Shown here in pieces: positions 47,621-56,036 of a stretch of 64,000 bases of DNA. The notes beneath the pieces are model-generated. The model had not been told where the DNA came from. It ran no database searches and was given only the letters and a program-made list of their open reading frames with translations. Source of the stretch: Bacteroidia bacterium (GTDB lineage: Bacteria; Bacteroidota; Bacteroidia; Palsa-965); contig JAKLJE010000001.1 of NCBI GenBank assembly GCA_023151315.1, positions 124,001-188,000 of the forward strand. The letters run 5' to 3'. Position numbers and translations under genes: made by a program. Each line of letters begins with the position of its first letter. Position 1 is the stretch's first letter.

Positions 47621-50600
47621 ATGCAAAACATTAAAGGAGCTATCCGCATTTTCGCCATTCTGATGGCATTGAGTTGCGCGTTTTATTTGTCGTTCACTTT
47701 CGTAACCCGTAACTGGGAAAAGAAAGCGGCACAATACGCGGAGAATTACATCGCTCAGCAGAACATTGCTGATTGGATCAAGAACAAGGCGTCAGGTGAT
47801 GCGAGCCGCGAAGGAATCATCCGTGATTCCATCATGGCTGAGCGCATGCACTTCTTCCTGTACGATTCACTCGCAGGCGATAAAGTCTATCTGAAACTCT
47901 ACACTTACGAAGATTGTAAGGACAAGGAACTGAGCCTTGGTCTCGACCTTCAGGGTGGTATGAACGTTACTATGGAAGTGTCCACTCCGGACATCGTCCT
48001 GGCGTTGGCAAATTATTCCGAAGCACCGGATTTCCGTCAGGCCATGGAAAAAGCAGTGGCTGCACAGCAGTCAACTACTGATGATTTCATCACATTGTTC
48101 ATTCGTGAATACAAGAAGATCAGCCCTACGGCGCGTCTTTCTTCTTTGTTCGCCGGACAGTTGAAAGAGCAGAACATCACTTATAATTCAAGTGATGAGC
48201 AGGTGGAAGCAGCACTTCGTCAGGAAGCTGATGATGCTGTTGAGCGTGCTAAAATGGTTATCGAAACCCGTATCAACGAATTCGGTGTGGCGCAGCCAAA
48301 CATTCAGCACCTGAAGTCAACGAACCGTATCATGGTGGAATTGCCGGGTGTGAAAGACGAAGAGCGCGTATCTAAACTGCTCCAGTCTTCTGCAACGCTT
48401 GAGTTCTGGCAGACATACGAAATCGCTGAAATCGGTGGTGCTATCGACGCAGCTAACGAGCGCCTGAAAGTGGTTCTTGGTTACAAGAAAGACACAGCTT
48501 TGGTTGATTCAACCAAATACGCTCCTGTTTATGTTGATGCTAAAACAAAAGAAGACTCTACTAAAATCGAGGCTGCTGCTAAACTGAAACTCGACAGCGC
48601 AATCCGCGTTGCTGACAGCATCGCAAAAGCTGATACAACAGGAAAAGCAAACGAGCCGAACCCAATCGGACAGTATGCTGTTGCAGGTAACCCGACCGGT
48701 AAAGGTCCAATGGTTATCGGTGTTCTTACCAAAGACACTGCAACTGTAATGGGAATGTTCCGTCGTCCGGAAGTTGTTTCTATTCTCCCGCAGGATCTTC
48801 GTTTCGCTTGGACCGCAAAACCTGAAGTAACAGATAAAGGTGCTCCATTCGTTTGGATGATCGCTTTGAAAGAAGATCGTCGCGGAGGTCCGGTTCTGGA
48901 TGGTGATGTTGTTACAGACGCACGTAAGTCTTATAACCAGATGAGCGGTAATGCAAGCCCTGAAATCTCAATGAGCATGAACGCTCAGGGTTCTAAGGAT
49001 TGGGCTCGTATCACAAAAGAAAATATCGGTAAGTCAATCGCTATCGTTCTCGATAACAACGTTTATTCTTACCCGACTGTAAACGGAGAAATCACTGGTG
49101 GTCAGTCTTCAATCTCAGGTAATTTCACGAACAAAGAAGCAGACGACATGGTTAAGCTCCTGAATACAGGTAAGCTTCCGGCGAAGTGCGTTATCGTGGA
49201 AAAGACAATTGTAGGTCCTGAACTCGGTGACGAAGCAGTTGCTGCAGGTTTGATGTCATTCATTGTTGCTCTCGTTGTAGTATTGCTTTACATGGCATTC
49301 TACTACAGCAAAGCAGGTCTTGTTGCTGACGTTGCGTTGCTCGTTAACGTATTCTTCATCCTCGGAATTCTTTCTTCACTCGGCGCGATCCTCACACTTC
49401 CTGGTATCGCAGGTGTTGTACTTACAATCGCACTTTCTGTCGATGCGAACATCCTTATTTTCGAACGCGTTCGTGAAGAATTGCGCGACGGTAAGAACAT
49501 CGCAAATGCTGTAGCTGACGGTTACAAGCATGCGATGTCTTCAATCCTTGACTCTAACCTTTCTACTTTGATCCTCGGTATCATCCTTTACGCATTCGGA
49601 ACAGGTCCGGTGCAAGGTTTCGCTACTACGTTGATCATCGGTATCCTCAGCTCTATGTTCTGCGCGATTTTCATCACGCGTCTGATTTTCGATTGGATGC
49701 TGAAGAAGGAACAGAACATTGCGTTCTCTGTTAAAGCAACTGAAAACGTACTTCGCAATAAGAACTTCAAGTTTGTTGAGAAGCGTAAAATTTTCTACGC
49801 TATTTCAGGAATAATCATTGCTCTTGGTGTTGTGTTCTACGTTAAAAACGGAGGATTCACGCTGGGTGTTGACTTCAGCGGTGGCCGTACTTACACAGTG
49901 CGTTTTGATCAGGCTGTTGATCGTGAAGCGGTACGTTCTGCTCTCGAGAAAACGCTTGAAGGCGCACCGGTTGTTAAAACTGCAGGAAGTGCTGAACAGT
50001 TGAAGATCACAACCAATTTCAAGTCATCTGAAGTAACAGCGCAGGCGGATTCACTGGTTAACGCGAAACTTAATGAAGGCTTGAAGGCAGCAGCAGGAAA
50101 CACTCCTTACAAGATCATGAGCTCTGTGAAAGTGGGTCCTTCAATTGCAAACGAAGTAATCGGAAAATCATTTGTAGTAGTAATCATCTCCTGCGTCCTG
50201 ATGTTCCTTTACATCCTCTTCCGCTTCCGTAAGTGGCAGTTCGGTATGGGTGCGGTTGCCGCTCTCGTACACGACGTATTGATCGTATTCTCTTTCTATG
50301 CAATCTTCGACGGAATCCTTCCTTTCCCGCTCGAACTCGATCAGCACTTCGTTGCTGCGATCCTGACGGTAATGGGTTACTCTATGACAGATACAGTCGT
50401 TGTATTCGACCGTATTCGTGAGTTCCTCGCAGGCAAGAAAGACGGCGTTGGTGACAACACCGGCACTATCAACTACGCATTGAACAGTACACTTTCCCGT
50501 ACCATCAACACGTCTATGATCACTTTCTTCGTACTCCTCGCAATCTTCATCTTCGGTGGTGAAACCATCCGCGGATTCTCGTTCGCATTGTTGATCGGTA

Positions 50601-50683
50601 TCGTTATCGGTACTTACTCTTCACTCTGTATCGCTACGCCGATCGTTGTGGACTTCGACAAAGGCAACAAAGCGACTGCTTAA
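47621..50683 (+). CDS. secDF: Fused protein translocase subunits SecD-SecF
   Basis: A 1020-residue fusion of SecD (residues 1-700) and SecF (700-1020), the usual Bacteroidota form. It uses the proton motive force to pull Sec substrates across the inner membrane, which matters here for the many exported T9SS clients. SecD has an N-terminal membrane segment, LSLGLDLQGGMNVTMEVS, a large periplasmic domain, and six helices with SVDANILIFERVREELRDG. SecF begins with GGFTLGVDFSGGRTYTVRFD and contains MTDTVVVFDRIREFL. A Lys/Ala/Asp-rich stretch around residues 305-345 (KLKLDSAIRVADSIAKADTT) looks like a flexible insertion in the periplasmic domain. It is followed by a terminator. Confidence 0.96.
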   Translation: MQNIKGAIRIFAILMALSCAFYLSFTFVTRNWEKKAAQYAENYIAQQNIADWIKNKASGDASREGIIRDSIMAERMHFFLYDSLAGDKVYLKLYTYEDCKDKELSLGLDLQGGMNVTMEVSTPDIVLALANYSEAPDFRQAMEKAVAAQQSTTDDFITLFIREYKKISPTARLSSLFAGQLKEQNITYNSSDEQVEAALRQEADDAVERAKMVIETRINEFGVAQPNIQHLKSTNRIMVELPGVKDEERVSKLLQSSATLEFWQTYEIAEIGGAIDAANERLKVVLGYKKDTALVDSTKYAPVYVDAKTKEDSTKIEAAAKLKLDSAIRVADSIAKADTTGKANEPNPIGQYAVAGNPTGKGPMVIGVLTKDTATVMGMFRRPEVVSILPQDLRFAWTAKPEVTDKGAPFVWMIALKEDRRGGPVLDGDVVTDARKSYNQMSGNASPEISMSMNAQGSKDWARITKENIGKSIAIVLDNNVYSYPTVNGEITGGQSSISGNFTNKEADDMVKLLNTGKLPAKCVIVEKTIVGPELGDEAVAAGLMSFIVALVVVLLYMAFYYSKAGLVADVALLVNVFFILGILSSLGAILTLPGIAGVVLTIALSVDANILIFERVREELRDGKNIANAVADGYKHAMSSILDSNLSTLILGIILYAFGTGPVQGFATTLIIGILSSMFCAIFITRLIFDWMLKKEQNIAFSVKATENVLRNKNFKFVEKRKIFYAISGIIIALGVVFYVKNGGFTLGVDFSGGRTYTVRFDQAVDREAVRSALEKTLEGAPVVKTAGSAEQLKITTNFKSSEVTAQADSLVNAKLNEGLKAAAGNTPYKIMSSVKVGPSIANEVIGKSFVVVIISCVLMFLYILFRFRKWQFGMGAVAALVHDVLIVFSFYAIFDGILPFPLELDQHFVAAILTVMGYSMTDTVVVFDRIREFLAGKKDGVGDNTGTINYALNSTLSRTINTSMITFFVLLAIFIFGGETIRGFSFALLIGIVIGTYSSLCIATPIVVDFDKGNKATA

Positions 50684-50704
50684 AGAAGAATCAGATTATT
50701 GATA

Positions 50705-50735
50705 CGGCTCCGCCTCACGGTTGGAGCCGTTTTTA
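50705..50735 (+). terminator. Intrinsic terminator after secDF
   Basis: A 7-bp stem (CGGCTCC / GGAGCCG) with an 11-nt loop is followed by TTTTTA, 22 nt after the stop. Confidence 0.85.
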
Positions 50736-50757
50736 TTTTCAGCAGAATAATATTGGC

Positions 50758-50765
50758 TACCTTTG
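50758..50765 (+). promoter_or_regulatory. Candidate -7 element for tatA
   Basis: TACCTTTG lies 17 nt before the tatA ATG, immediately downstream of the secDF terminator, so tatA has its own promoter. Confidence 0.45.
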
Positions 50766-50782
50766 CGTCATAGTCAATAACA

Positions 50783-51127
50783 ATGTTTCATCCGCTGTTT
50801 CTGAATCTGGGTTCCGGGGAGATTTTTCTGATCGTCCTCGTGATCATTCTCTTTTTCGGTGCTGACAAGCTCCCGGAAATGGTTCGGACATTCGGTCGCG
50901 GTATGAAGGAAATGAAGAATGCAACCAGCGAGTTGCAGCGGGAAATCCAGAACAGCTCCGCGGAGATTCAACGCGATATGAATATCGAAGAACACGTCAA
51001 GGATCTTAAAGACACTACTGAGGATCTTACTAAGAGAATAATGGAAGGCACGAAAGTCGATGATCCTGACTTCGTACCCGAACAGCCGCAGGAGCCGGAA
51101 GGCCCTGAAGAATCCATCAAACGATAA
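50783..51127 (+). CDS. tatA: Sec-independent protein translocase protein TatA
   Basis: A 114-residue Tat pore subunit. A short N-terminal membrane helix (GSGEIFLIVLVIILFFGADKLP) carries the conserved FG hinge, followed by an amphipathic helix (VRTFGRGMKEMKNATSELQ) and a charged cytoplasmic tail ending in an acidic, Pro-rich stretch. This TatA/E-type protein would form the pore for folded proteins with twin-arginine signals. No tatC is adjacent in this window. It stands alone between terminators. Confidence 0.93.
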   Translation: MFHPLFLNLGSGEIFLIVLVIILFFGADKLPEMVRTFGRGMKEMKNATSELQREIQNSSAEIQRDMNIEEHVKDLKDTTEDLTKRIMEGTKVDDPDFVPEQPQEPEGPEESIKR

Positions 51128-51129
51128 CG

Positions 51130-51154
51130 AACCGGTTCAAAGCCGGTTTTTTTA
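51130..51154 (+). terminator. Intrinsic terminator after tatA
   Basis: A 6-bp stem (AACCGG / CCGGTT) with a 7-nt loop and a seven-T tract directly follows the tatA stop. Confidence 0.75.
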
Positions 51155-51219
51155 TTTCCCGGCGGACGGAAATGTGAAAAATTGGTACGGCGCCCCCGTT
51201 TTTTCGGACCTGCTGTCCC

Positions 51220-51319
51220 AAAAAGTGACGAAAATTTAAATCGACCCCCGATTTTAACGGGGTGTTTATAAAAAATGTCACTTTTTTTGAGCACCACCCC
51301 CTGATTTCGGGTACCTTCG
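51220..51319 (+). promoter_or_regulatory. Upstream region of glnN: inverted repeat and candidate promoter
   Basis: A 10-bp inverted repeat (AAAAAGTGAC 51220-51229 / GTCACTTTTT 51277-51286) encloses a smaller hairpin (CCCCG-ATTTTAA-CGGGG, 51246-51262). Its right arm touches a -33 TTG at 51287, which with a 22-bp spacer and TACCTTCG (51312-51319, one mismatch to consensus) could be the promoter. A regulator bound to the repeat would block the -33 site. Confidence 0.4.
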
Positions 51320-51348
51320 CTCCGAAAACTTTAAAAAATCAACCTGCC

Positions 51349-53538
51349 ATGTCCAGAATCCGCTTCAAAGCCATTGAAGATTCAATGAATCGCCAGCCTC
51401 TGGTGGTTCCGACTCCTGAAGGAGGCGTTTCCGCTTATTTCGGAGAAAACGTTTTCGGTCTCGACGCAATGCGTCAGTTTCTTTCCGAAGGCGCATACAA
51501 CAGTGTAAAAGGTGCGATGGAGCGCGGAGAGCGCATCGACCGTAAAATGGCTGATGAAGTTGCAGCAGGAATGAAAGCATGGGCCATCACGAAAGGTGCA
51601 AATCACTACACACACTGGTTCCAGCCTTTGACAGGTGCAACTGCAGAGAAACACGATGCATTCTTCGAACCTGTTGATGGCGGTCGCGCTATTGAACGTT
51701 TCGGAGGAAGTCAGTTGGTGCAGCAGGAGCCGGATGCTTCCAGCTTCCCGAACGGCGGAATCAGAAATACGTTCGAAGCACGCGGCTATACAGCATGGGA
51801 TCCTTCATCACCTGCATTCATCATTGGTGATACGCTTTGCATTCCTACAATCTTCGTTTCCTATACAGGTGAAGCACTCGACTTCAAAACTCCATTGATG
51901 AAAGCACTGCACGCTTTGGATAAAGCTGCTGTTGATGTTTGTCAGTACTTCGATAAAAACGTAACGAAAGTTATCGCAACGCTAGGGTGGGAGCAGGAAT
52001 ATTTCCTCGTTGACGAATCATTGTTCAACGCACGTCCGGACCTTGCTATTTCAGGTCGTTCACTCTTCGGTGCTGCTCCTGCAAAAGGTCAGCAGTTGGA
52101 AGATCACTACTTCGGTTCTATTCCTGATCGCGTGACTTCATTCATGCGCGAGTTGGAAATCGAATCACACAAACTCGGTATTCCGATTAAGACACGTCAC
52201 AACGAAGTTGCTCCGAACCAGTTCGAGTGCGCTCCGATTTTCGAAGAAATCAACATCGCTGTTGACCATAACCAGTTGCTTATGGATTTGATGGCGCGTA
52301 TCGGTCGCCGTCACAATTTCCGTGTGTTGCTGCACGAGAAACCATTCGCCGGTGTGAACGGTTCAGGTAAACACAACAACTGGTCGTTGGCAACTAACAC
52401 CGGTAAGAATCTTCTTTCTCCGGGGAAAACTCCGAAGACGAATCTTCAGTTCCTCACGTTCTTCATCAATACTGTAAAAGCATTCCATGATAACGCAGAT
52501 TTGCTTCGTGCTGTAATTGCTTCTGCAGGAAATGATCACCGTCTCGGAGCGAATGAAGCGCCACCGGCAATCATGTCCGTGTTCCTCGGTTCTCAGTTGT
52601 CAGCTGTTCTCGATGAAATCGAAAAGAAAGCGAAGACAGGAAAAATGACAACAGAAGAGCGCACGGCATTGAAACTGAATATTGGTAAAATTCCGGATAT
52701 CCTACTCGATAACACCGATCGTAACAGAACTTCTCCGTTTGCTTTCACCGGAAATAAATTCGAATTCCGCGCTGTAGGTTCTTCTGCAAACTGCGCAGGT
52801 GCGATGACGGTTCTCAATACAATCATGACCGATCAACTTATTGCTTTCAAGAAAGAAGTTGATGCTCAGGTTGCAAAAGGAAAAGATAAGGACGATGCAA
52901 TTTTTGTAATCCTTGCTAATTACATCACTGAAACGAAACGCATTCGTTTCGAAGGAAACGGTTACGGTGAAGAATGGGTGAAAGAAGCGAAAAAGCGCGG
53001 ACTCAACAATTTCAGAACAACACCTGAAGCGCTCGAAGCATGGATGGACAAACGTTTCGTGAAAATGTTTGAACGTCACAATGTATTGAGCGAACGCGAA
53101 CAGCACGCACGTTACGAGATTTATCTCGAAACGTATGTGAAGAAAATTCAGATTGAAGGTCGTGTTCTCGGCGATCTCGCTGTGAACAACATCATTCCTG
53201 TTGCATTGCAGTATCAGAACGTATTGATCAGTAATGTGAAAGGTTTGAAAGATGTTCTGGGCGCTGCAGAGTTCAGAAAAGCAGCAGCAATTCAGCTGGA
53301 GATGATTACTGAAATTTCCAATCACGTTGCAGGGATCAAGAACGGTGTTGATGCTATGACGGAAGAACGTCGCAAGGCAAATAACATCGACGACTGGCAG
53401 AAGAAAGCGTATGCGTATTGTAACAAGGTGAAACCTTACTTCGATACAATCCGCGAACACATTGACAAATTGGAAATGCTGGTAGCTGACGAAGCGTGGC
53501 CGTTCCCGAAATACAGAGAGATTCTTTTTACAAAGTAA
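51349..53538 (+). CDS. glnN: Glutamine synthetase type III
   Basis: A 729-residue glutamine synthetase of the GSIII class, which assimilates ammonia into glutamine at the cost of ATP. The ATG at 51349 (MSRIRFKAIED) is chosen; the frame is open further back but across the promoter region. GSIII marks include the N-terminal GGVSAYFGENVFGLDAMRQFL, TALGWEQEYFLVDE-type metal-binding block (GWEQEYFLVDE), the KTRHNEVAPNQFECAPIFEE block, and HEKPFAGVNGSGKHNNWSL for the nucleotide site. The C-terminal half has NRTSPFAFTGNKFEFRAVGS. Length is normal for GSIII and far above GSI or GSII. It is followed by a strong terminator. Confidence 0.95.
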   Translation: MSRIRFKAIEDSMNRQPLVVPTPEGGVSAYFGENVFGLDAMRQFLSEGAYNSVKGAMERGERIDRKMADEVAAGMKAWAITKGANHYTHWFQPLTGATAEKHDAFFEPVDGGRAIERFGGSQLVQQEPDASSFPNGGIRNTFEARGYTAWDPSSPAFIIGDTLCIPTIFVSYTGEALDFKTPLMKALHALDKAAVDVCQYFDKNVTKVIATLGWEQEYFLVDESLFNARPDLAISGRSLFGAAPAKGQQLEDHYFGSIPDRVTSFMRELEIESHKLGIPIKTRHNEVAPNQFECAPIFEEINIAVDHNQLLMDLMARIGRRHNFRVLLHEKPFAGVNGSGKHNNWSLATNTGKNLLSPGKTPKTNLQFLTFFINTVKAFHDNADLLRAVIASAGNDHRLGANEAPPAIMSVFLGSQLSAVLDEIEKKAKTGKMTTEERTALKLNIGKIPDILLDNTDRNRTSPFAFTGNKFEFRAVGSSANCAGAMTVLNTIMTDQLIAFKKEVDAQVAKGKDKDDAIFVILANYITETKRIRFEGNGYGEEWVKEAKKRGLNNFRTTPEALEAWMDKRFVKMFERHNVLSEREQHARYEIYLETYVKKIQIEGRVLGDLAVNNIIPVALQYQNVLISNVKGLKDVLGAAEFRKAAAIQLEMITEISNHVAGIKNGVDAMTEERRKANNIDDWQKKAYAYCNKVKPYFDTIREHIDKLEMLVADEAWPFPKYREILFTK

Positions 53539-53544
53539 TCGCCA

Positions 53545-53573
53545 AGCCCTCCCGAATACGGAGGGCTTTTTTT
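53545..53573 (+). terminator. Intrinsic terminator after glnN
   Basis: A perfect 8-bp stem (AGCCCTCC / GGAGGGCT) with a 7-nt loop and a seven-T tract follows the stop closely. Confidence 0.88.
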
Positions 53574-53735
53574 ATTCACGCGATAACGCCGCTTTGCCCA
53601 TTTAGTTACAGAAATAATTTTATTGTTCATTGTGTAACCAAACATCTGCATGTTGTTATACTAACAGCAAACAGATGACACAAGACTTCCTGCCGGCAGT
53701 CGGGCTTGTGTCCGTCAATTTAAAAACGGACACAT

Positions 53736-55853
53736 ATGAAACGTATCAGTCTATTAATTCTCGCTGCAGCTTTAATGCTCGGCGCGATGGCTTTCAGCAT
53801 TCCTTTGCGCGAAGCGGAACGCAACCATCAGAACGGTTATTATCACAACGCAATTGTTCAATATCAGATTGCATTAGGAAAAAAGCCGACCAAACAGGAA
53901 AAAGGTTACATCTATTTTCAGATGGGAGAATGCAGCCGTGTTCTTGCACTCTGGAAAGATGCATTGAAGTTTTACAACCAGGCAATACGCGCTGATTTTG
54001 TAAATGATATTGTGTACCTGCGACGCGGAGATGCATACCGTTATCTCGGTGATTACGCCAATGCACGTCTCGATTATCTGGAATATCAGAAACGTGTGCC
54101 GAGTGATCCTGCAGGAGTAATCGGTGAACGTTCCTGCGACTCAGCAGCGTCATGGATGCAGGATAAAACCTGGTGGAAAATCACCAACGAAACAGAACTC
54201 AATTCACGTGAGAATGATTTTTCTCCTTCATGGGCCGACAAAAAACGCAAAGCACTTTTTGTGACATCAAAGCGTCCGGGACAAACAGGAACGAAAATCG
54301 ATCCGATCAGCGGAGGACTTTATGCTGATGTTTTTGAATCACGTCAATCAAGAACCGGACAATGGAGCGTGCCTTCTTCAGTAACAGGAATCAATACGGA
54401 TGTGTTCAATGAAGGATCACCTGTCATCACACGCAACGGAAATAAAATGTATTACACACGTTGCGGTCAGCAGAAGAAAACAATTGTAACGTGTAAGATT
54501 TATTGTGCAGATAAATCCGGCAACGGATGGAACAATGTTCAGGTGGTTGATTTCGGACTCGATGCAGCAACACTCGACAGTTTCAATTTTCGCCATCCTG
54601 CCATCAGCGCAAACGGAGAAGTGATGGTGTTCACTTCAGATTTACCGGGAAGTCGCGGATCGGATTTGTGGATGTCGGTTTACAATACAAAATCCAGATC
54701 ATGGGGCAAGCCAACGCAACTGGGTTCTGAAATCAACACGCCCGGACGTGAAGCATTTCCCTACATACATGATGACGGTTCCTTGTATTTCGCTTCCGAC
54801 GGACATGCAGGCATGGGCGGACTCGATATGTTTTCTGCAGCGAAAGTTTCAGCGAACGAATGGAAATGGAACGCTGTAAAGAATCTGAAATTCCCGTTGA
54901 ATTCTTCAGCTGACGATTTCGGAATCATTTTTACTGCTGACAAGAAAAGCGGCTATTTCTCTTCATCGCGCGCAGGAACAAAAGGCGGCGACGACATCTG
55001 GTCATTCATGGTTGATCCTTTGCTTTGCCCTATGCGTATTTCAGGAACTGTAACGGATCGCAAGAATAAAATTCCCGTGGAAGATGCGCTTGTGAATGTA
55101 AGCGGCACTGATGGAAGTAAATTTTCAATTGCTACAGATGCTTCAGGAAATTATGCATTCAAAGCGAAGGATAATGTTTCATACACGATCACCGTCGAAG
55201 GTAAACCGGGACATACAGCGAAAGCTTCATCATACTTCAATTTGCCTGAAAATGAAAAACGCATTGTTGCCGCACCATCTGCTTGTCCTTGCGAAGAGCA
55301 CGTGGACATTGAAATTTTCCCTGTTGATCCGATCGAGATAAAGTTTCCTGCTGTTCTGTACGAATACAACAGTGATAAACTTACTGCTGCTTCTAAGGAT
55401 TCACTTGACTATCTCTATCGTTTGCTCACTGACAATCCGACAATGGTAATTGAGCTTGGTTCACACACGGATTGTCGCGGTTCAGCAAATTACAATCGTG
55501 ATCTGGCGCAACGTCGCGCACAGGCTTGCGTGAATTACCTCGTGACAGAAAAGAAAATTCCACGCGAACGTATTCTTGCGAAAGGCTATGGAGAGGATCA
55601 ACCTTTGCGCATCGGGAAAGACACCGCACTGACGGAAAGTTATATTTCCCGTCAGCCTAAAGACAAGCAGGAGTACCTTCATTCCTTGAACCGCAGAACC
55701 GTTTTTCGTGTATTGAACTACAATTACACACCATCTGGGGCGCAAAAAAAGGAGCCTGCTCAGGTTCCGGTGATCCGGAAGGGATATTTCGATGCCAGCG
55801 ACTCGACCTGGGTAGGAGGTGAGGAAATTATTGAAAATGAAGAAGATAAATAG
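53736..55853 (+). CDS. PorE-like OmpA family protein (TPR, propeller, CRD, OmpA domains)
   Basis: A 705-residue periplasmic protein with a signal peptide (MKRISLLILAAALMLGAMAF). Its order of domains, TPR (about 25-130), a WD40-like PD40 beta-propeller (about 145-430), a carboxypeptidase-regulatory-like fold (ISGTVTDRKNKIPVEDALVN, about 435-510) and a C-terminal OmpA peptidoglycan-binding domain (about 530-640, ELGSHTDCRGSANYNRDLAQ), is that of PorE, which links the type IX secretion complex to the cell wall. It ends in a basic-acidic tail. A paralogue of the same layout follows. Whether either is the true PorE is not settled by sequence alone. Confidence 0.88.
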   Translation: MKRISLLILAAALMLGAMAFSIPLREAERNHQNGYYHNAIVQYQIALGKKPTKQEKGYIYFQMGECSRVLALWKDALKFYNQAIRADFVNDIVYLRRGDAYRYLGDYANARLDYLEYQKRVPSDPAGVIGERSCDSAASWMQDKTWWKITNETELNSRENDFSPSWADKKRKALFVTSKRPGQTGTKIDPISGGLYADVFESRQSRTGQWSVPSSVTGINTDVFNEGSPVITRNGNKMYYTRCGQQKKTIVTCKIYCADKSGNGWNNVQVVDFGLDAATLDSFNFRHPAISANGEVMVFTSDLPGSRGSDLWMSVYNTKSRSWGKPTQLGSEINTPGREAFPYIHDDGSLYFASDGHAGMGGLDMFSAAKVSANEWKWNAVKNLKFPLNSSADDFGIIFTADKKSGYFSSSRAGTKGGDDIWSFMVDPLLCPMRISGTVTDRKNKIPVEDALVNVSGTDGSKFSIATDASGNYAFKAKDNVSYTITVEGKPGHTAKASSYFNLPENEKRIVAAPSACPCEEHVDIEIFPVDPIEIKFPAVLYEYNSDKLTAASKDSLDYLYRLLTDNPTMVIELGSHTDCRGSANYNRDLAQRRAQACVNYLVTEKKIPRERILAKGYGEDQPLRIGKDTALTESYISRQPKDKQEYLHSLNRRTVFRVLNYNYTPSGAQKKEPAQVPVIRKGYFDASDSTWVGGEEIIENEEDK

Positions 55854-55875
55854 TTAATTGATGATTCTGGAAGGA

Positions 55876-55908
55876 TATGGCCCGACAGGAATCGGGCTGT
55901 ATCTTTTT
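55876..55908 (+). terminator. Intrinsic terminator between the two PorE-like genes
   Basis: A core 6-bp stem (GCCCGA / TCGGGC) extended by G-U pairs has a 6-nt loop and is followed by a short T-rich tract (CTTTTTGG). The two paralogues are therefore separate transcripts. Confidence 0.7.
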
Positions 55909-56036
55909 GGTTTAGTCCCGTTATACCTTCGAAATCGCTCTGATTCGGTCAATTTTCAGGAATCTGAATTAGGCTATGTTCACAAATTAATTATCTTAGC
56001 ACCCTAGTCAAACCAAGAACACAATTAAGCAGAACT

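Noticed and set aside
48500-48700. Lys/Ala/Asp-rich stretch of SecDF as a possible insertion element or intein
   Set aside because: It is short, in frame and lacks intein or element motifs; a flexible loop in the periplasmic domain is the simpler reading.
52702-53460. A 252-residue minus-strand open frame
   Set aside because: Antisense to glnN, which is intact; no recognisable motifs in the shadow.
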